Origin: Streptomyces sp. NBC_00285 | GTDB taxonomy: Bacteria > Actinomycetota > Actinomycetes > Streptomycetales > Streptomycetaceae | Direction: 5' to 3' | DNA: 64,000 nucleotides | Assembly (NCBI RefSeq): GCF_036174265.1 | Contig: NZ_CP108055.1 | Coordinates: 8,928,001 to 8,992,000, forward strand | Shown: piece by piece, positions 43,624 to 52,768 of the stretch | How the letters are laid out: the number at the start of each line of letters is the position of its first letter | Numbering within the stretch: the stretch's first letter is position 1 | Notes under the pieces: generated by a model | Seen by the model: the letters and a program-made list of their open reading frames with translations, nothing else | Told to the model about the DNA's origin: nothing | The model's database searches: none | Program-made: the position numbers and the translations under genes

Positions 43624-45699
43624 ATGCTGGAGATCGCCGAGAACGGCCGTACGTGGATTCTGTCCGGGTCGGCCAGTAGTTACGCCCTGCACCTCACTGC
43701 CGAGGACGAGCTGCTGCACCTGCACTGGGGCCCGAGGATCGCCCTCGCCGACGCCGAGGCCCTCGCCGCCCGCCCGCTGCCCGAGTACCGGCCCTTCGAG
43801 GCCCCGCTCGACGGGCACGAGGAGTACCCGGTCGAAGGCGGCCCCCGCTTCAGCCGTCCCGCCCTGTCCGTGCGCACGGACGAGCGGCGTGGCACCGAGT
43901 GGAGCTTCGAGGCTTATGACACCGAGGGCGACGAACTTCGGCTGCGGTTCCGGGACGCCGGGCTGACCGTGACACTGCACTACCGGATGCGCCACGACGT
44001 CCTGGAGCGCTGGGTGACCCTGGACAACCAGGGCCCGGCACCGGTCGAGCTGCTGCGCGCCGACTCGGCCACCTGGACCCTGCCCGACCGCGAGGACGGC
44101 TGGCGGCTCTCCCAGCTCCACGGCCGCTGGGCTGCCGAGTCCCAGCTCACCCAGGCCCCCCTCACCTACGGCGAGAAGGTGATCGGCAGCCGCCGCGGCC
44201 ACACCGGGCACCAGCACCTGCCGTGGGTCGCCCTCGACACCGACGCGACCGAGGAGCACGGCGAGGTCTACGGCTGCGCCCTCGGCTGGTCCGGGTCCTG
44301 GCGGATCGCCGTGGCCCAACTCCCCGACGCGCGTGTGCAGATCACCGGCGGCGCAGGCTATGACGACTCCGGCCTGCTGTGCCTGGCGGCCGGGGAGTCG
44401 TTCACGACGCCCGTCTTCGCCGGCCTCTGGAGCGACGGTGGCTTCGGCGGCGCGAGCCGGGCCTGGCACGCCTGGCAACGGGCGTACGTCATCCCGGACG
44501 CGGACCAGGACCGGCCCGTGCTGTTCAACTCCTGGGAGGCCACGACCTTCGACATCTCCGAGGAGCAGCAGGGCACCCTCGCCAGGCGGGCCGCGGCGAT
44601 CGGCGTCGAACTGTTCGTCGTCGACGACGGCTGGTTCGGCACCCGTACCAGTGACCGGGCCGGGCTCGGCGACTGGGAGCCCAACCCCGACCGCTTCCCG
44701 GCCGGCCTGAAGCCACTCGCCGACCGCGTGCGCTCGCTCGGCATGCAGTTCGGCATCTGGGTCGAGCCGGAGATGGTCAACCCGGACAGCGAGCTCTACC
44801 GCGCCCATCCGGACTGGGTGCAGTACCAGACGGGACGAAAGCGGACGGAGTTCCGTAATCAGCTCGTACTGAACCTCGCGCGTGAGGACGTCCAGGAATA
44901 CCTGTGGGAGCAGCTGGACACGCTGCTCTCCTCGGCCCCGATCGACTATGTGAAGTGGGACTTCAACCGCTGCTTCACCGACGCGGGCTGGCCCGGCGAC
45001 CCGTACCCGCAGCGCCTGTGGGTCGACCATGTGCGCGGCTTCTACGCCCTGTTGGACCGCCTGCGCGAGGCTCACCCCGGCGTTGCCTTCGAGTCCTGCT
45101 CGGGTGGCGGCGGCCGGATCGACCTCGGGGTGCTGAGCCGCACCGACCAGGTGTGGACCTCCGACAACACCGACCCGCTCGACCGCCTCGCCATCCAGTA
45201 CGGATTCAGTCAGGTCCATCCCGCGCGGGTGATGGCCGCCTGGGTCACCGACAGCCCCAACACCCAGCTCAACGGCCGGGTGAGCTCTCTTCGGTTCCGG
45301 TTCGTGAGTGCGATGGCCGGGGTTCTCGGCGTCGGCGGGGACCTCGAGGAGTGGACCGAGGAGGAGCTCGCCGAGGCCCGTCAGTGGGTGGACCTCTACA
45401 AGGAGATCCGGCCCGTGGTGCAGCGCGGCGACCTCTACCGGCTGCGGCCTCCGCGGGGCGGGCTCAGTGCGGTGCAGTACGTCCTCGGGGACGAGGCCGT
45501 CGTCCTCGCCTGGCTCCAGGCGCAGCAGTACGGCGAGCCCGTCCAGGCGTTGCGGCTGCGTGGACTCGACCCGACGGCGTCGTATGAATGCCTCGAAACG
45601 GGCGAAGTTCACCGAGGGGCTGTATTGCTGCATCACGGACTTTCCACCGGCTTGCGGGGTGACCTTGATGCGACGGTTATCCGACTCCGTCGCATCTAG
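43624..45699 (+). CDS. Alpha-galactosidase, GH36
   Basis: Glycoside hydrolase of 691 residues that releases alpha-linked galactose. It has no signal peptide, so it acts on imported oligosaccharides. An N-terminal beta-sandwich (about 1-290) precedes the TIM barrel. VDDGWFG (about 337-343), MQFGIWVEPEMVNPDS (about 375-390), the nucleophile in DYVKWDFNR (Asp about 446) and the acid/base in TSDNTDPLDR (about 514) fit family GH36. The start is ATG 43624, 4 nt after GAGGGG; an upstream GTG at 43612 overlaps that box. No transporter or sugar regulator adjoins it. Confidence 0.93.
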   Translation: MLEIAENGRTWILSGSASSYALHLTAEDELLHLHWGPRIALADAEALAARPLPEYRPFEAPLDGHEEYPVEGGPRFSRPALSVRTDERRGTEWSFEAYDTEGDELRLRFRDAGLTVTLHYRMRHDVLERWVTLDNQGPAPVELLRADSATWTLPDREDGWRLSQLHGRWAAESQLTQAPLTYGEKVIGSRRGHTGHQHLPWVALDTDATEEHGEVYGCALGWSGSWRIAVAQLPDARVQITGGAGYDDSGLLCLAAGESFTTPVFAGLWSDGGFGGASRAWHAWQRAYVIPDADQDRPVLFNSWEATTFDISEEQQGTLARRAAAIGVELFVVDDGWFGTRTSDRAGLGDWEPNPDRFPAGLKPLADRVRSLGMQFGIWVEPEMVNPDSELYRAHPDWVQYQTGRKRTEFRNQLVLNLAREDVQEYLWEQLDTLLSSAPIDYVKWDFNRCFTDAGWPGDPYPQRLWVDHVRGFYALLDRLREAHPGVAFESCSGGGGRIDLGVLSRTDQVWTSDNTDPLDRLAIQYGFSQVHPARVMAAWVTDSPNTQLNGRVSSLRFRFVSAMAGVLGVGGDLEEWTEEELAEARQWVDLYKEIRPVVQRGDLYRLRPPRGGLSAVQYVLGDEAVVLAWLQAQQYGEPVQALRLRGLDPTASYECLETGEVHRGAVLLHHGLSTGLRGDLDATVIRLRRI

Positions 45700-45972
45700 G
45701 GCCTCTGTCCGAATTGCTGGTTTCCTTCCAACTCCTTCCGGGATATGGGTTCCTGTGAATTCGTGACGTGAGGAGCGTCATATCCGTGACGGTGTGTCGC
45801 TGGTCATGTTCACGTAATTCTTGTGGTTTTCAAGGGGATTCGGGTCGGTAATCGGGCATCCGATGCACTCAGGGTGACTGTCAATTCCCGTAGGCGATCA
45901 ACAGAAACGCATTCACAGGGAACCTCCCACTTGTCCCTTTGCGTCTTGCTCGCTTACGTTCACCACCGATCC

Positions 45973-46152
45973 GGTCGGACGCCTAATCCTGCCGCCGAAC
46001 GGATTCCGCCCACACTCACCCGTACACGGCAGGAGCGGGGGACCCACAGGCAGTACCGCCTGTTCCGGTCTCCGGAACAGGCTTGGGGTCAAGTCGCGCC
46101 TCGGCGCGGCCGGACATCTCCAGTCCGCACCCGACAGCTCACCTCGCAGGCG
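45973..46152 (+). ncRNA. Probable c-di-AMP (ydaO/yuaA) riboswitch before the LysM-M23 gene
   Basis: The 470-nt gap between the alpha-galactosidase and the wall hydrolase contains blocks I recognise from streptomycete ydaO elements: CGGACGCCTAATCCTGCCGC, AGGAGCGGGGGACCCACAGG (46031-46050), a GGCTTGGGG core (46080-46088), CATCTCCAGTCCG and CCCGACAGCTCACCTCGCAG (46130-46149). The CGCCT near the 5' end can pair with the AGGCG near the 3' end to close the P1 stem. In streptomycetes this RNA lies before rpfA and M23/NlpC-type wall hydrolases and lowers expression when c-di-AMP is bound. The bases 45700-45970 hold the promoter and no gene. The core here reads GGGGTCAAG where I expect GGGGTGAA. Confidence 0.75.
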
Positions 46153-46169
46153 CCGGAGAGGAATTCGCC

Positions 46170-47105
46170 ATGCCCGCGAAGGGTAAGCACCGCCGTCCGA
46201 AGCCCCAGCGCTTCACCCGCTCGATCGCCGTCGCCGGAACCGGGGGTGCCGCACTCGCCCTCCCGCTCATGGGGGCCACCGGTGCTCACGCCGCCACCTC
46301 GCAGTCGGTGTCGGAAAAGGCCGTTCAGTCGCTTCCGGTGACGCAGAAGGTCGCTGAGAAGACCGCCGAAAAGACAGCCACGAAGAAGAAGGCCGCGACC
46401 GTGCGCACCTATTCGGTGCGGACCGGTGACTATCTCTCGAAGATCGCCGACGAGCAGAACGTCACCGGCGGCTGGGAGAAGCTCTACGCCGACAATCGCC
46501 AGGCCGTCGGCGAGGACCCCTCGCTCATCCACCCCGGTCTGAAGCTCTCGATCGGCAAGAGGGCCACGACGAGCACCGCGAGGACCGAGTCCTCCGCTTC
46601 CTCTTCGTCGGCCTCCTCGAAGACCGAGAAGGCCGAGGCGAAGTCGTCGTCGAACTCGACTGCCGCCACCCGGAGCTCCGACACCACCAGCTCCAGCGGC
46701 TACACCCTTCCGGTCTCCGGTGCCACCATCGGCACCGGTTACCGCGTGGCGGGCAGCATGTGGTCCAGCGGCTATCACACCGGCGTGGACTTCGTCGTCC
46801 CGACCGGCACCGCGCTGAAGGCCGTCGCCGCGGGCACGGTCGTCTCCGCGGGCTGGGGCGGCGCCTACGGCAACCAGGTCGTCATCAAGCTGGACGACGG
46901 CTACTACGCGCAGTACGCCCACCTGTCCCAGCTCTCCGTCTCGGCCGGCCAGACCGTGACCGAGGGCCAGCAGATCGGCCTCTCCGGCGCGACCGGCAAC
47001 GTCACCGGCCCGCACCTGCACTTCGAGATCCGCACCACGCCGGACTACGGCTCGGACGTGGACCCGGTCTCCTACCTCCGCTCGAAGGGCGTCGCCGTCG
47101 GCTGA
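46170..47105 (+). CDS. Secreted LysM-M23 peptidoglycan hydrolase
   Basis: Cell-wall endopeptidase of 311 residues. A signal peptide (basic PAKGKHRRPKPQRFTRS, hydrophobic core, cleavage near AHA) is followed by an Ala/Lys-rich stretch, a LysM domain (about 80-128, RTYSVRTGDYLSKIADEQN), a Ser-rich linker (about 130-185) and an M23 domain (about 195-305). Zn ligands are seen in HTGVDFVVPTGT and GPHLHFEIRTT. The start ATG 46170 follows GGAGAGGAATTCGCC. A probable c-di-AMP riboswitch lies directly upstream and a strong terminator downstream, so it is a self-contained unit controlled by wall or osmotic status. Confidence 0.94.
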   Translation: MPAKGKHRRPKPQRFTRSIAVAGTGGAALALPLMGATGAHAATSQSVSEKAVQSLPVTQKVAEKTAEKTATKKKAATVRTYSVRTGDYLSKIADEQNVTGGWEKLYADNRQAVGEDPSLIHPGLKLSIGKRATTSTARTESSASSSSASSKTEKAEAKSSSNSTAATRSSDTTSSSGYTLPVSGATIGTGYRVAGSMWSSGYHTGVDFVVPTGTALKAVAAGTVVSAGWGGAYGNQVVIKLDDGYYAQYAHLSQLSVSAGQTVTEGQQIGLSGATGNVTGPHLHFEIRTTPDYGSDVDPVSYLRSKGVAVG

Positions 47106-47117
47106 CGCCCCTGTGCC

Positions 47118-47157
47118 ACCGAAGGCCGGACCCCGATCCCCGGGTCCGGCCTTCGGT
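47118..47157 (+). terminator. Strong hairpin terminator after the LysM-M23 gene
   Basis: ACCGAAGGCCGGACCC (47118-47133) and GGGTCCGGCCTTCGGT (47142-47157) are perfect complements of 16 bp with an 8-nt loop, 13 nt after the stop codon, followed by a short T-containing stretch (GTTCCCTGCT). Confidence 0.88.
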
Positions 47158-47272
47158 GTTCCCTGCTGAGTGTCCTTGCGCCTTCATGATCACTTCATTG
47201 CGGTCTTGTGGCAGACATGCTCGTAGCGTCGACAGGCGGGGGAGGGTGGGGACACAGTGAACTCCATAGTTG

Positions 47273-47286
47273 TGCAAGCGCTTTCT
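47273..47286. promoter_or_regulatory. LacI-family operator before the pectin cassette
   Basis: TGCAAGCGCTTTCT contains the palindromic AAGCGCTT core and matches the cre-like consensus of LacI-family regulators at most positions. It lies 20 nt before the polysaccharide lyase start, in a position suited to repression. No LacI gene is found in the window. Confidence 0.6.
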
Positions 47287-47305
47287 GCGGCCTTCGGAGG
47301 TCACT

Positions 47306-50029
47306 GTGTCCGGCGTCGACCGACGCACCGTCTTCAAGGGCGCCGCAGCCGCGGCCGCCCTCACCCAGTTCTCCTGGGCCGTGTCCCACGCCGCCACAGC
47401 GGCGGACGGCGACGCCACCGAACTCCACTGGCTGGACGGTTCGGCCCCCGACGTCCACGCCGGTGCCACCTGGGGAGTCCCCTGGGCTCGTGGCACCCAT
47501 CGCCCGGAGCAGCCGTTCCGGCTCGCGACCTCCGGCGGCGACGAGGTCCCGGTCCAGAGCTGGGTCACCGGCTACTGGCCCGACGGCTCGGTGAAGTGGA
47601 CCGCACACGCGATAGCGCCCGACGCGCCCAAGGCCGACCGTTACGTACTCAGCGCCGGCAGCCCGGCCGCTCCCGTTCACCGGGTCGAGGTCGGCCGGAG
47701 GAGCGGCCGCATCGAGGTGTCGACCGGCGTGATCACCGCCGTCTTCGAGGCCAGGGGCTCCGACACCGTCATACGCAGCATCCGGCGCGGTACGACCGAG
47801 ATCGCCCGGGACGGGCGGCTGGTCGCCCTGCGGCAGGAGTCCGTGCGTGAGGGCGCGGACCTCGACGGTTTCGCCGGCCGGATCGAGAAGATCGCGGTCG
47901 AGCAGGAGGGATCCGTCCGTGCCGTGATCCGGGTCGAGGGCCGGCACCGGCACGGCGGCAGGGCCTGGCTGCCCTTCGTGCTGCGGTTCGCGTTCTCCGC
48001 CGGTGCGGAATCCTTCCGTCTGGTGCACACCTTCGTCTGGGACGGCGAACAGCAGCCCGGTTCCGACCGGGGGGACTTCCTGCGCGGGCTCGGTGTCCGC
48101 TTCACCGTGCCGCTGAGCGACCAGCCGTACGACCGCCATGTGCGGTTCGCGGACTCGGGCGGCGGCCTGTTCAGCGAGGCCGTCCAGGGCGTCACCGGGC
48201 TGCGCCGCGACCCGGGAGCCGCAGTGCGGGCCGCGCAGATCGCGGGCGAGAGGCTTCCGGACACCGTCACCTGGGACACCCGGGTGTCGAGCCGGCTGGC
48301 GTACATCCCGCGGTGGGGCGACTACACCCTGACCCAGCCGACCGCCGACGGCTACCTCGTGCGCAAGCGGACCAAGGCCGGGTACGGCTGGATCACGGCC
48401 GCGGCCGGACAGCGCGCCACCGGCTTCGGATACGTCGGCGGCGCGAGCGGCGGACTCTCCTTCGGTCTCAGGGACTTCTGGCAGCGCCACCCCACCCAGC
48501 TGGACGTCCGCGGCGCGGCCTCCGACGCCGCCGAGGTCACCCTCTGGCTCTACTCGCCCGAGGCCCAGCCCCTCGACCTGCGCTTCTACCACGACGGCCT
48601 CGGTCAGGACACCTACGAGGAGCAGTCCGACGGCGGTCTGGAGATCACGTACGAGGACTACGAGCCCGGCTTCGGCACCCCGTACGGCATCGCCCGGACC
48701 AGTGAACTGACCTTCTGGGCACTGGAGAAGACTCCGTCCGCCGCCGCTCTGGCGGCTCAGGCGAAGGCGGTGGCCGCTCCTCCACTGCTGGTGGCCTCGC
48801 CCCAACGGCTGCGCTCCGCGGGCGTGTTCGGCGACTGGGCGCCCGTGGACCGCTCCTCGAAGGCCCGCGCGGCGATCGAGGACCACCTCGACGACCTGTT
48901 CGCCTACTACCGCGACCAGCGCGAGGAGCGCCGCTGGTACGGCTTCCTCGACTACGGCGACGTCCAGCACACCTACGACAACGACCGGCACGTCTGGCGC
49001 TACGACATCGGCGGATTCGCCTGGGACAACTCCGAGTTGGGCACCGACCTCTGGCTCTGGTACCACTTCCTGCGCACCGGCTCCGCCGAGGCGTTCCGGT
49101 TCGTGGAGGCGATGACCCGGCACACCGGTGAGGTCGACGTCTACCACCTCGGCAAGTGGGCGGGCCTCGGCACCCGCCACGGCGTGCAGCACTGGGCGGA
49201 CAGCGCCAAACAGGTCCGTATCTCCACGGCCGCCAACCGTCGCTTCCACTACTTCCTCACCGGCGACGAACGCACCGGCGACCTGCTGAGCGAACTCGTC
49301 GACGTGGAGCTGACGTTCCTGGAGGTCGACCCGCAACGCAAGGTCCGCACCGACGGTTACGAGCCCGGCGACCGGCACGCCCTGTCGGTGGGCTTCGGCA
49401 CCGACTGGGGTGGGGTGTCGGCGGCCTGGCTCACCGAATGGGAGCGGGGCGGCCCGCGCGCGGCCGAGGCGAAGGCGAAACTCGTCAACTCCCTGCGGAC
49501 GATCGCCGCGCAGCCCAACGGCTTCTTCACGGGAACGGGTCTCCTCGACGCCGACACCGGCAAGTTCGCCGTGACGACCGACACGGCCGTCAACGTCTCC
49601 CATCTCAGCGCTGTCTTCGGACTCGTCGAGACCAACAGCGAGATCGTGTCGCTGCTGGGCGACGAGGAGCCGGAGTTTCGCACGGCCTGGCTGAACTACG
49701 CGCAGTACTACAACGCCTCCGACGCCCAGAAGAAGCAACTCACCGGCTCCACCTGGAAGTCGGCACTGCCCGCCGCGCACTCGCGCATCACCGCCTACGC
49801 CGCTCAGCGCAAGAACGATCCGGCTCTCGCCACACGCGCGTGGAACGAGTTCCTGACCGGCAACGACACCTACTTCCCGTCCAACGACTGGAACCCCGTC
49901 ACGATCAAGACCCCGGCGGTCCTGCGGACCACGAAGGAGATCCCCTGGATCTCCACCAACTCCTCCGCCCAATGGGCCCTCGCCGCGATCCAGAACCTGG
50001 CTCTGATCGGAGACCGGATCCCGTCATGA
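47306..50029 (+). CDS. Tat-secreted exo-rhamnogalacturonan lyase-like protein (PL26/YetA type)
   Basis: Extracellular polysaccharide lyase candidate of 907 residues. The GTG start at 47306 follows GGAGG and gives a twin-arginine signal peptide (DRRTVFKGAAAAAALTQF). The first folded domain begins with HAGATWGVPWARGTHRPEQP and GYWPDGSVKWTAHA, the pattern of the PcRGLX/YetA N-terminal RIFT barrel. A long central beta domain and a C-terminal alpha/alpha-barrel-like domain (about 560-900, e.g. DYGDVQHTYDNDRHVWRYD) complete the family layout. Family members attack rhamnogalacturonan I, but the exact substrate is inferred. It is followed by an SGNH esterase gene (4-nt overlap) and a DUF6250 gene, with a LacI-type operator upstream. 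Confidence 0.8.
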   Translation: MSGVDRRTVFKGAAAAAALTQFSWAVSHAATAADGDATELHWLDGSAPDVHAGATWGVPWARGTHRPEQPFRLATSGGDEVPVQSWVTGYWPDGSVKWTAHAIAPDAPKADRYVLSAGSPAAPVHRVEVGRRSGRIEVSTGVITAVFEARGSDTVIRSIRRGTTEIARDGRLVALRQESVREGADLDGFAGRIEKIAVEQEGSVRAVIRVEGRHRHGGRAWLPFVLRFAFSAGAESFRLVHTFVWDGEQQPGSDRGDFLRGLGVRFTVPLSDQPYDRHVRFADSGGGLFSEAVQGVTGLRRDPGAAVRAAQIAGERLPDTVTWDTRVSSRLAYIPRWGDYTLTQPTADGYLVRKRTKAGYGWITAAAGQRATGFGYVGGASGGLSFGLRDFWQRHPTQLDVRGAASDAAEVTLWLYSPEAQPLDLRFYHDGLGQDTYEEQSDGGLEITYEDYEPGFGTPYGIARTSELTFWALEKTPSAAALAAQAKAVAAPPLLVASPQRLRSAGVFGDWAPVDRSSKARAAIEDHLDDLFAYYRDQREERRWYGFLDYGDVQHTYDNDRHVWRYDIGGFAWDNSELGTDLWLWYHFLRTGSAEAFRFVEAMTRHTGEVDVYHLGKWAGLGTRHGVQHWADSAKQVRISTAANRRFHYFLTGDERTGDLLSELVDVELTFLEVDPQRKVRTDGYEPGDRHALSVGFGTDWGGVSAAWLTEWERGGPRAAEAKAKLVNSLRTIAAQPNGFFTGTGLLDADTGKFAVTTDTAVNVSHLSAVFGLVETNSEIVSLLGDEEPEFRTAWLNYAQYYNASDAQKKQLTGSTWKSALPAAHSRITAYAAQRKNDPALATRAWNEFLTGNDTYFPSNDWNPVTIKTPAVLRTTKEIPWISTNSSAQWALAAIQNLALIGDRIPS

Positions 50030-51108
50030 GACGCACGCTCCTGACAGCGGCGACCCTGGCGGGCCTGCTCGTCGGCGCGGTGCCGCCCGCCGTCGCCTCC
50101 GGCGGCTCGGACGTCGTGCGCCCCGATGATCGCCGTATCGCCTATGAGGGCCGCTGGGGCCGGACCGCTGCGGCGGCCGTCACCGTCAACTCCGGTTCCC
50201 GGCTGCGCTTCCGCTTCACCGGCCCGGCCGTCCACGCGCTCTTCGACGTCTCGTCCATCACCGTGCCCGCGCAGATCTACGTGTCGGTCGACGGCGGCCC
50301 CAAGGAGGCGTACGCCGTCGACCGACCCGACCTGGAGATCAGGGCGGTCGGCCGTGGGCGCCACTCCGTCGAGATCTCCGTCAAGGATGTCTTCTCGCGG
50401 GCGAACCGGTGGGTCCCGCCACTGGAGACCGGGGTGGTGCTGACCGGGATCAGGGGACATCTGCTTTCTCAACATCCTGTGAAGAAGCTTCAGTTGGCGT
50501 TCTACGGTGACTCGATCACCCAGGGCGTCATGGCCCTGTGCGACGTGAACACCTCCGACTGCGCGGACGGTACGGCCGCCTACCCCACTCTGATCGCCGA
50601 CGCCCTGCACGCCTCGCTCACCCAGGTCGGGTTCGGGCGGCAGGGTGTGATCCGGACCGGCAACGGGGGAGTGCCCGCGGCAACTGACGCCTACGGGTGG
50701 AACTATGCAGGTTCCAGGGCGGATTCGGACCGCCGGGCCGACGCGATCGTGCTGAACCAGGGCACCAACGACGCCGCGTCCGGCTCGGCCGAGTTCACGG
50801 CCGCCTACCGCGCCTGTCTGTCACGGCTCCGGGCCGCCGCACCACACGCCCGCATCCTCGCCCTCCGCCCCTTCGACGGCACCCATGCCGCGGACATCGC
50901 GGCCGTCGTCGCCGAACTCGCCGATCCGCGCATCCAGTTCGTCGACACGACCGGCTGGCTCGACGCGGCGCAGGGCGACTTCAACGGCGCCGTCCACCCC
51001 AGCGCCCAGGGTCACCGGAAGGTGGCCGACCGACTGATCGACCTCATCTCGAAGAAGCCCGCGACCACCACCCCGGAAGGAACGCCCTCCAGTGACCACC
51101 ACGCGTAG
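50026..51108 (+). CDS. Secreted SGNH/GDSL esterase with N-terminal beta domain
   Basis: Extracellular carbohydrate esterase candidate of 360 residues. A signal peptide (MRRTLLTAATLAGLLVGAVPPAVA) precedes a beta-sandwich domain (about 35-150) and an SGNH hydrolase domain (about 155-345). Block I is FYGDSITQG (catalytic Ser), block III LNQGTNDAAS and block V HPSAQGH (catalytic His). The two-domain layout is like CE2 acetylesterases. ATG 50026 overlaps the lyase stop (ATGA) and the next gene overlaps its 3' end by 17 nt. Removal of acetyl groups from pectin to help the lyase is a reasonable inference. Confidence 0.85.
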   Translation: MRRTLLTAATLAGLLVGAVPPAVASGGSDVVRPDDRRIAYEGRWGRTAAAAVTVNSGSRLRFRFTGPAVHALFDVSSITVPAQIYVSVDGGPKEAYAVDRPDLEIRAVGRGRHSVEISVKDVFSRANRWVPPLETGVVLTGIRGHLLSQHPVKKLQLAFYGDSITQGVMALCDVNTSDCADGTAAYPTLIADALHASLTQVGFGRQGVIRTGNGGVPAATDAYGWNYAGSRADSDRRADAIVLNQGTNDAASGSAEFTAAYRACLSRLRAAAPHARILALRPFDGTHAADIAAVVAELADPRIQFVDTTGWLDAAQGDFNGAVHPSAQGHRKVADRLIDLISKKPATTTPEGTPSSDHHA

Positions 51109-51808
51109 AGCCTTCGGAGCCCTCGCTGCCGGCGCCGCCCTGGCCGCCCTCGCCCCCGCGGCCACCGCGAGCGCCTCGGCCCGCCACCGCCGTCTCATCG
51201 CCCACGACGACTTCCGTCACGGCCTCGGCCGATGGGCCGTCGAACTGGAGCAGGGCGGCAGCGTCACCGCCGAGCGAGGAAACCTGGAGGTCGACGTGCC
51301 CGCGGGAGCGACCGTCTGGTTCAGGAAGCGGCTCGAAGGCCCGTACGTCATCGAATACACCGCCACCCCCGTCTCCGCGGGCGGGGTCAACGACCGGGTC
51401 TCCGACCTGAACAACTTCTGGAACGCCGTCGACGTCCGGTCCCCCGACGACATCTTCGCCACCCACAGGGGCGGGGCGCTCGCGGAGTACGACTACCTGA
51501 GGACGTACTACTCCGGCTACGGAGCCAACTACAACACCACGACCAGGCTGCGCCGTTACGTGGGCGAGGCGGGGGTGCGGCCGCTGATCTACGACTACAC
51601 CGAGCCGCTGCTCGTCGCGAACGAGCCGAACCGGGTGCGGATCGTCTCCGATGGCACCACGGTGCAGTGGTGGAACAACGGCCGGCTCGTCTTCGACTAC
51701 ACCGATCCGCAGCCCTACACGAGCGGCCACTTCGCGTTCCGGACCACCTGGAGCCACTTCCGGATCAGCGGCTTCCGCGTGTGGCGGTCGCAGCGTCAAC
51801 ATCCATGA
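51092..51808 (+). CDS. Tat-secreted DUF6250 protein
   Basis: A 238-residue exported protein. The N-terminus TTTRRAFGALAAGAALAALA is a twin-arginine signal. The mature part (about 40-235) is rich in beta strands with many Trp and Tyr (VSDLNNFWNAVDVRSPDD, YYSGYGANYNTTTRLR, FRTTWSHFRISGFRVWRS) and looks like a concanavalin-type jelly roll; it fits DUF6250 from memory. Members are found near rhamnogalacturonan-degrading enzymes. The role could be binding or lyase activity. The GTG start at 51092 lies within the esterase gene, after GGAAGGAACG. Confidence 0.82.
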   Translation: MTTTRRAFGALAAGAALAALAPAATASASARHRRLIAHDDFRHGLGRWAVELEQGGSVTAERGNLEVDVPAGATVWFRKRLEGPYVIEYTATPVSAGGVNDRVSDLNNFWNAVDVRSPDDIFATHRGGALAEYDYLRTYYSGYGANYNTTTRLRRYVGEAGVRPLIYDYTEPLLVANEPNRVRIVSDGTTVQWWNNGRLVFDYTDPQPYTSGHFAFRTTWSHFRISGFRVWRSQRQHP

Positions 51809-51920
51809 CGACACACCTATTCCACGTTTGGCGAACACTTTAGGAGTGGCTTATCTCACCGCCCGTCAAGTCCTTCCTACGGTCGCGTAAGTCACATTCG
51901 AAGGTGAATCATGAACTGCT

Positions 51921-52739
51921 GTGGCAGACGATTCGAAGAATGACAGAAGATCAGTGATCGGGTCGTACGTGGCGGTGGGGGACAGCTTCACCGAGGGCGT
52001 CGGCGATCCCGGCCCCGACGGGGCGTTCGTCGGCTGGGCCGACCGGTTCGCGGTACTTCTCGCGGACCGGCGGCCCGAGGGCGACTTCAGGTACAGCAAT
52101 CTCGCCGTGCGCGGGAAGCTGCTCGACCAGATCGTCGAGGACCAGCTTCCGCAGGCCGTGGAACTGGCACCCGACCTGGTGTCGTTCTGTGCGGGCGGCA
52201 ACGACATCATCCGGCCCGGTACCGACCCCGACGAGGTCGCCGAGCGCTTCGAGCGGGCCATCGCCCGGCTCACCGAGGTGTGCGGCACCGTCATGGTGAC
52301 GACCGGCTTCGACACCCGTAATGTGCCCGTGCTCAAGCATCTGCGCGGCAAGATCGCCACGTACAACGGGCATGTGCGGGCCGTCGCCGATCGCTACGGC
52401 TGCCCGGTCCTCGACCTGTGGTCCCTGAAGACCGTCCAGGACCGACGCGCCTGGGACGGCGACCGGCTGCATCTCTCTCCGGAGGGCCACACGCGTGTGG
52501 CGCTTCGCGCAGGGCAGGTGCTGGGGGTCGAGGTGCCCGCGGACCCGGATCAGGCGTGGCCGCCGTTGCCGCCGCGGGGACCGCTGGATGTCCGGCGTGA
52601 CGATGTGCACTGGGCGCGTGACTACCTGGTGCCGTGGATCGGACGCAGGCTTCGGGGGGAGTCCTCCGGGGACCATGTGACGGCCAAGGGTGTGCTGTCG
52701 CCGGACGACATCAAGACGCGGATCGCTTCGGTGGCCTGA
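51921..52739 (+). CDS. Cytoplasmic SGNH/GDSL hydrolase
   Basis: Serine esterase of 272 residues without signal peptide. Block I is VAVGDSFTEGVGD (Ser about 22), the oxyanion residues are in NLAVRGK (Gly) and FCAGGNDIIRPG (Asn), and DRLHLSPEGH carries the catalytic Asp-x-x-His pair. The C-terminal 60 residues extend beyond the SGNH fold and are well structured in related streptomycete proteins (DDVHWARDYLVPWIGRRLRG). Natural substrate unknown. The start GTG 51921 lacks a strong binding site. It is unrelated to the preceding secreted cassette by spacing (112 nt) and localisation. Confidence 0.88.
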   Translation: MADDSKNDRRSVIGSYVAVGDSFTEGVGDPGPDGAFVGWADRFAVLLADRRPEGDFRYSNLAVRGKLLDQIVEDQLPQAVELAPDLVSFCAGGNDIIRPGTDPDEVAERFERAIARLTEVCGTVMVTTGFDTRNVPVLKHLRGKIATYNGHVRAVADRYGCPVLDLWSLKTVQDRRAWDGDRLHLSPEGHTRVALRAGQVLGVEVPADPDQAWPPLPPRGPLDVRRDDVHWARDYLVPWIGRRLRGESSGDHVTAKGVLSPDDIKTRIASVA

Positions 52740-52768
52740 AGGCACGCGGGGACTGCGGCCGGGCGCGG

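Noticed and set aside
47195..49972. 925-codon minus-strand frame opposite the rhamnogalacturonan lyase
   Set aside because: Antisense shadow of a well-supported gene; the product is Gly/Val/Asp-rich and featureless.
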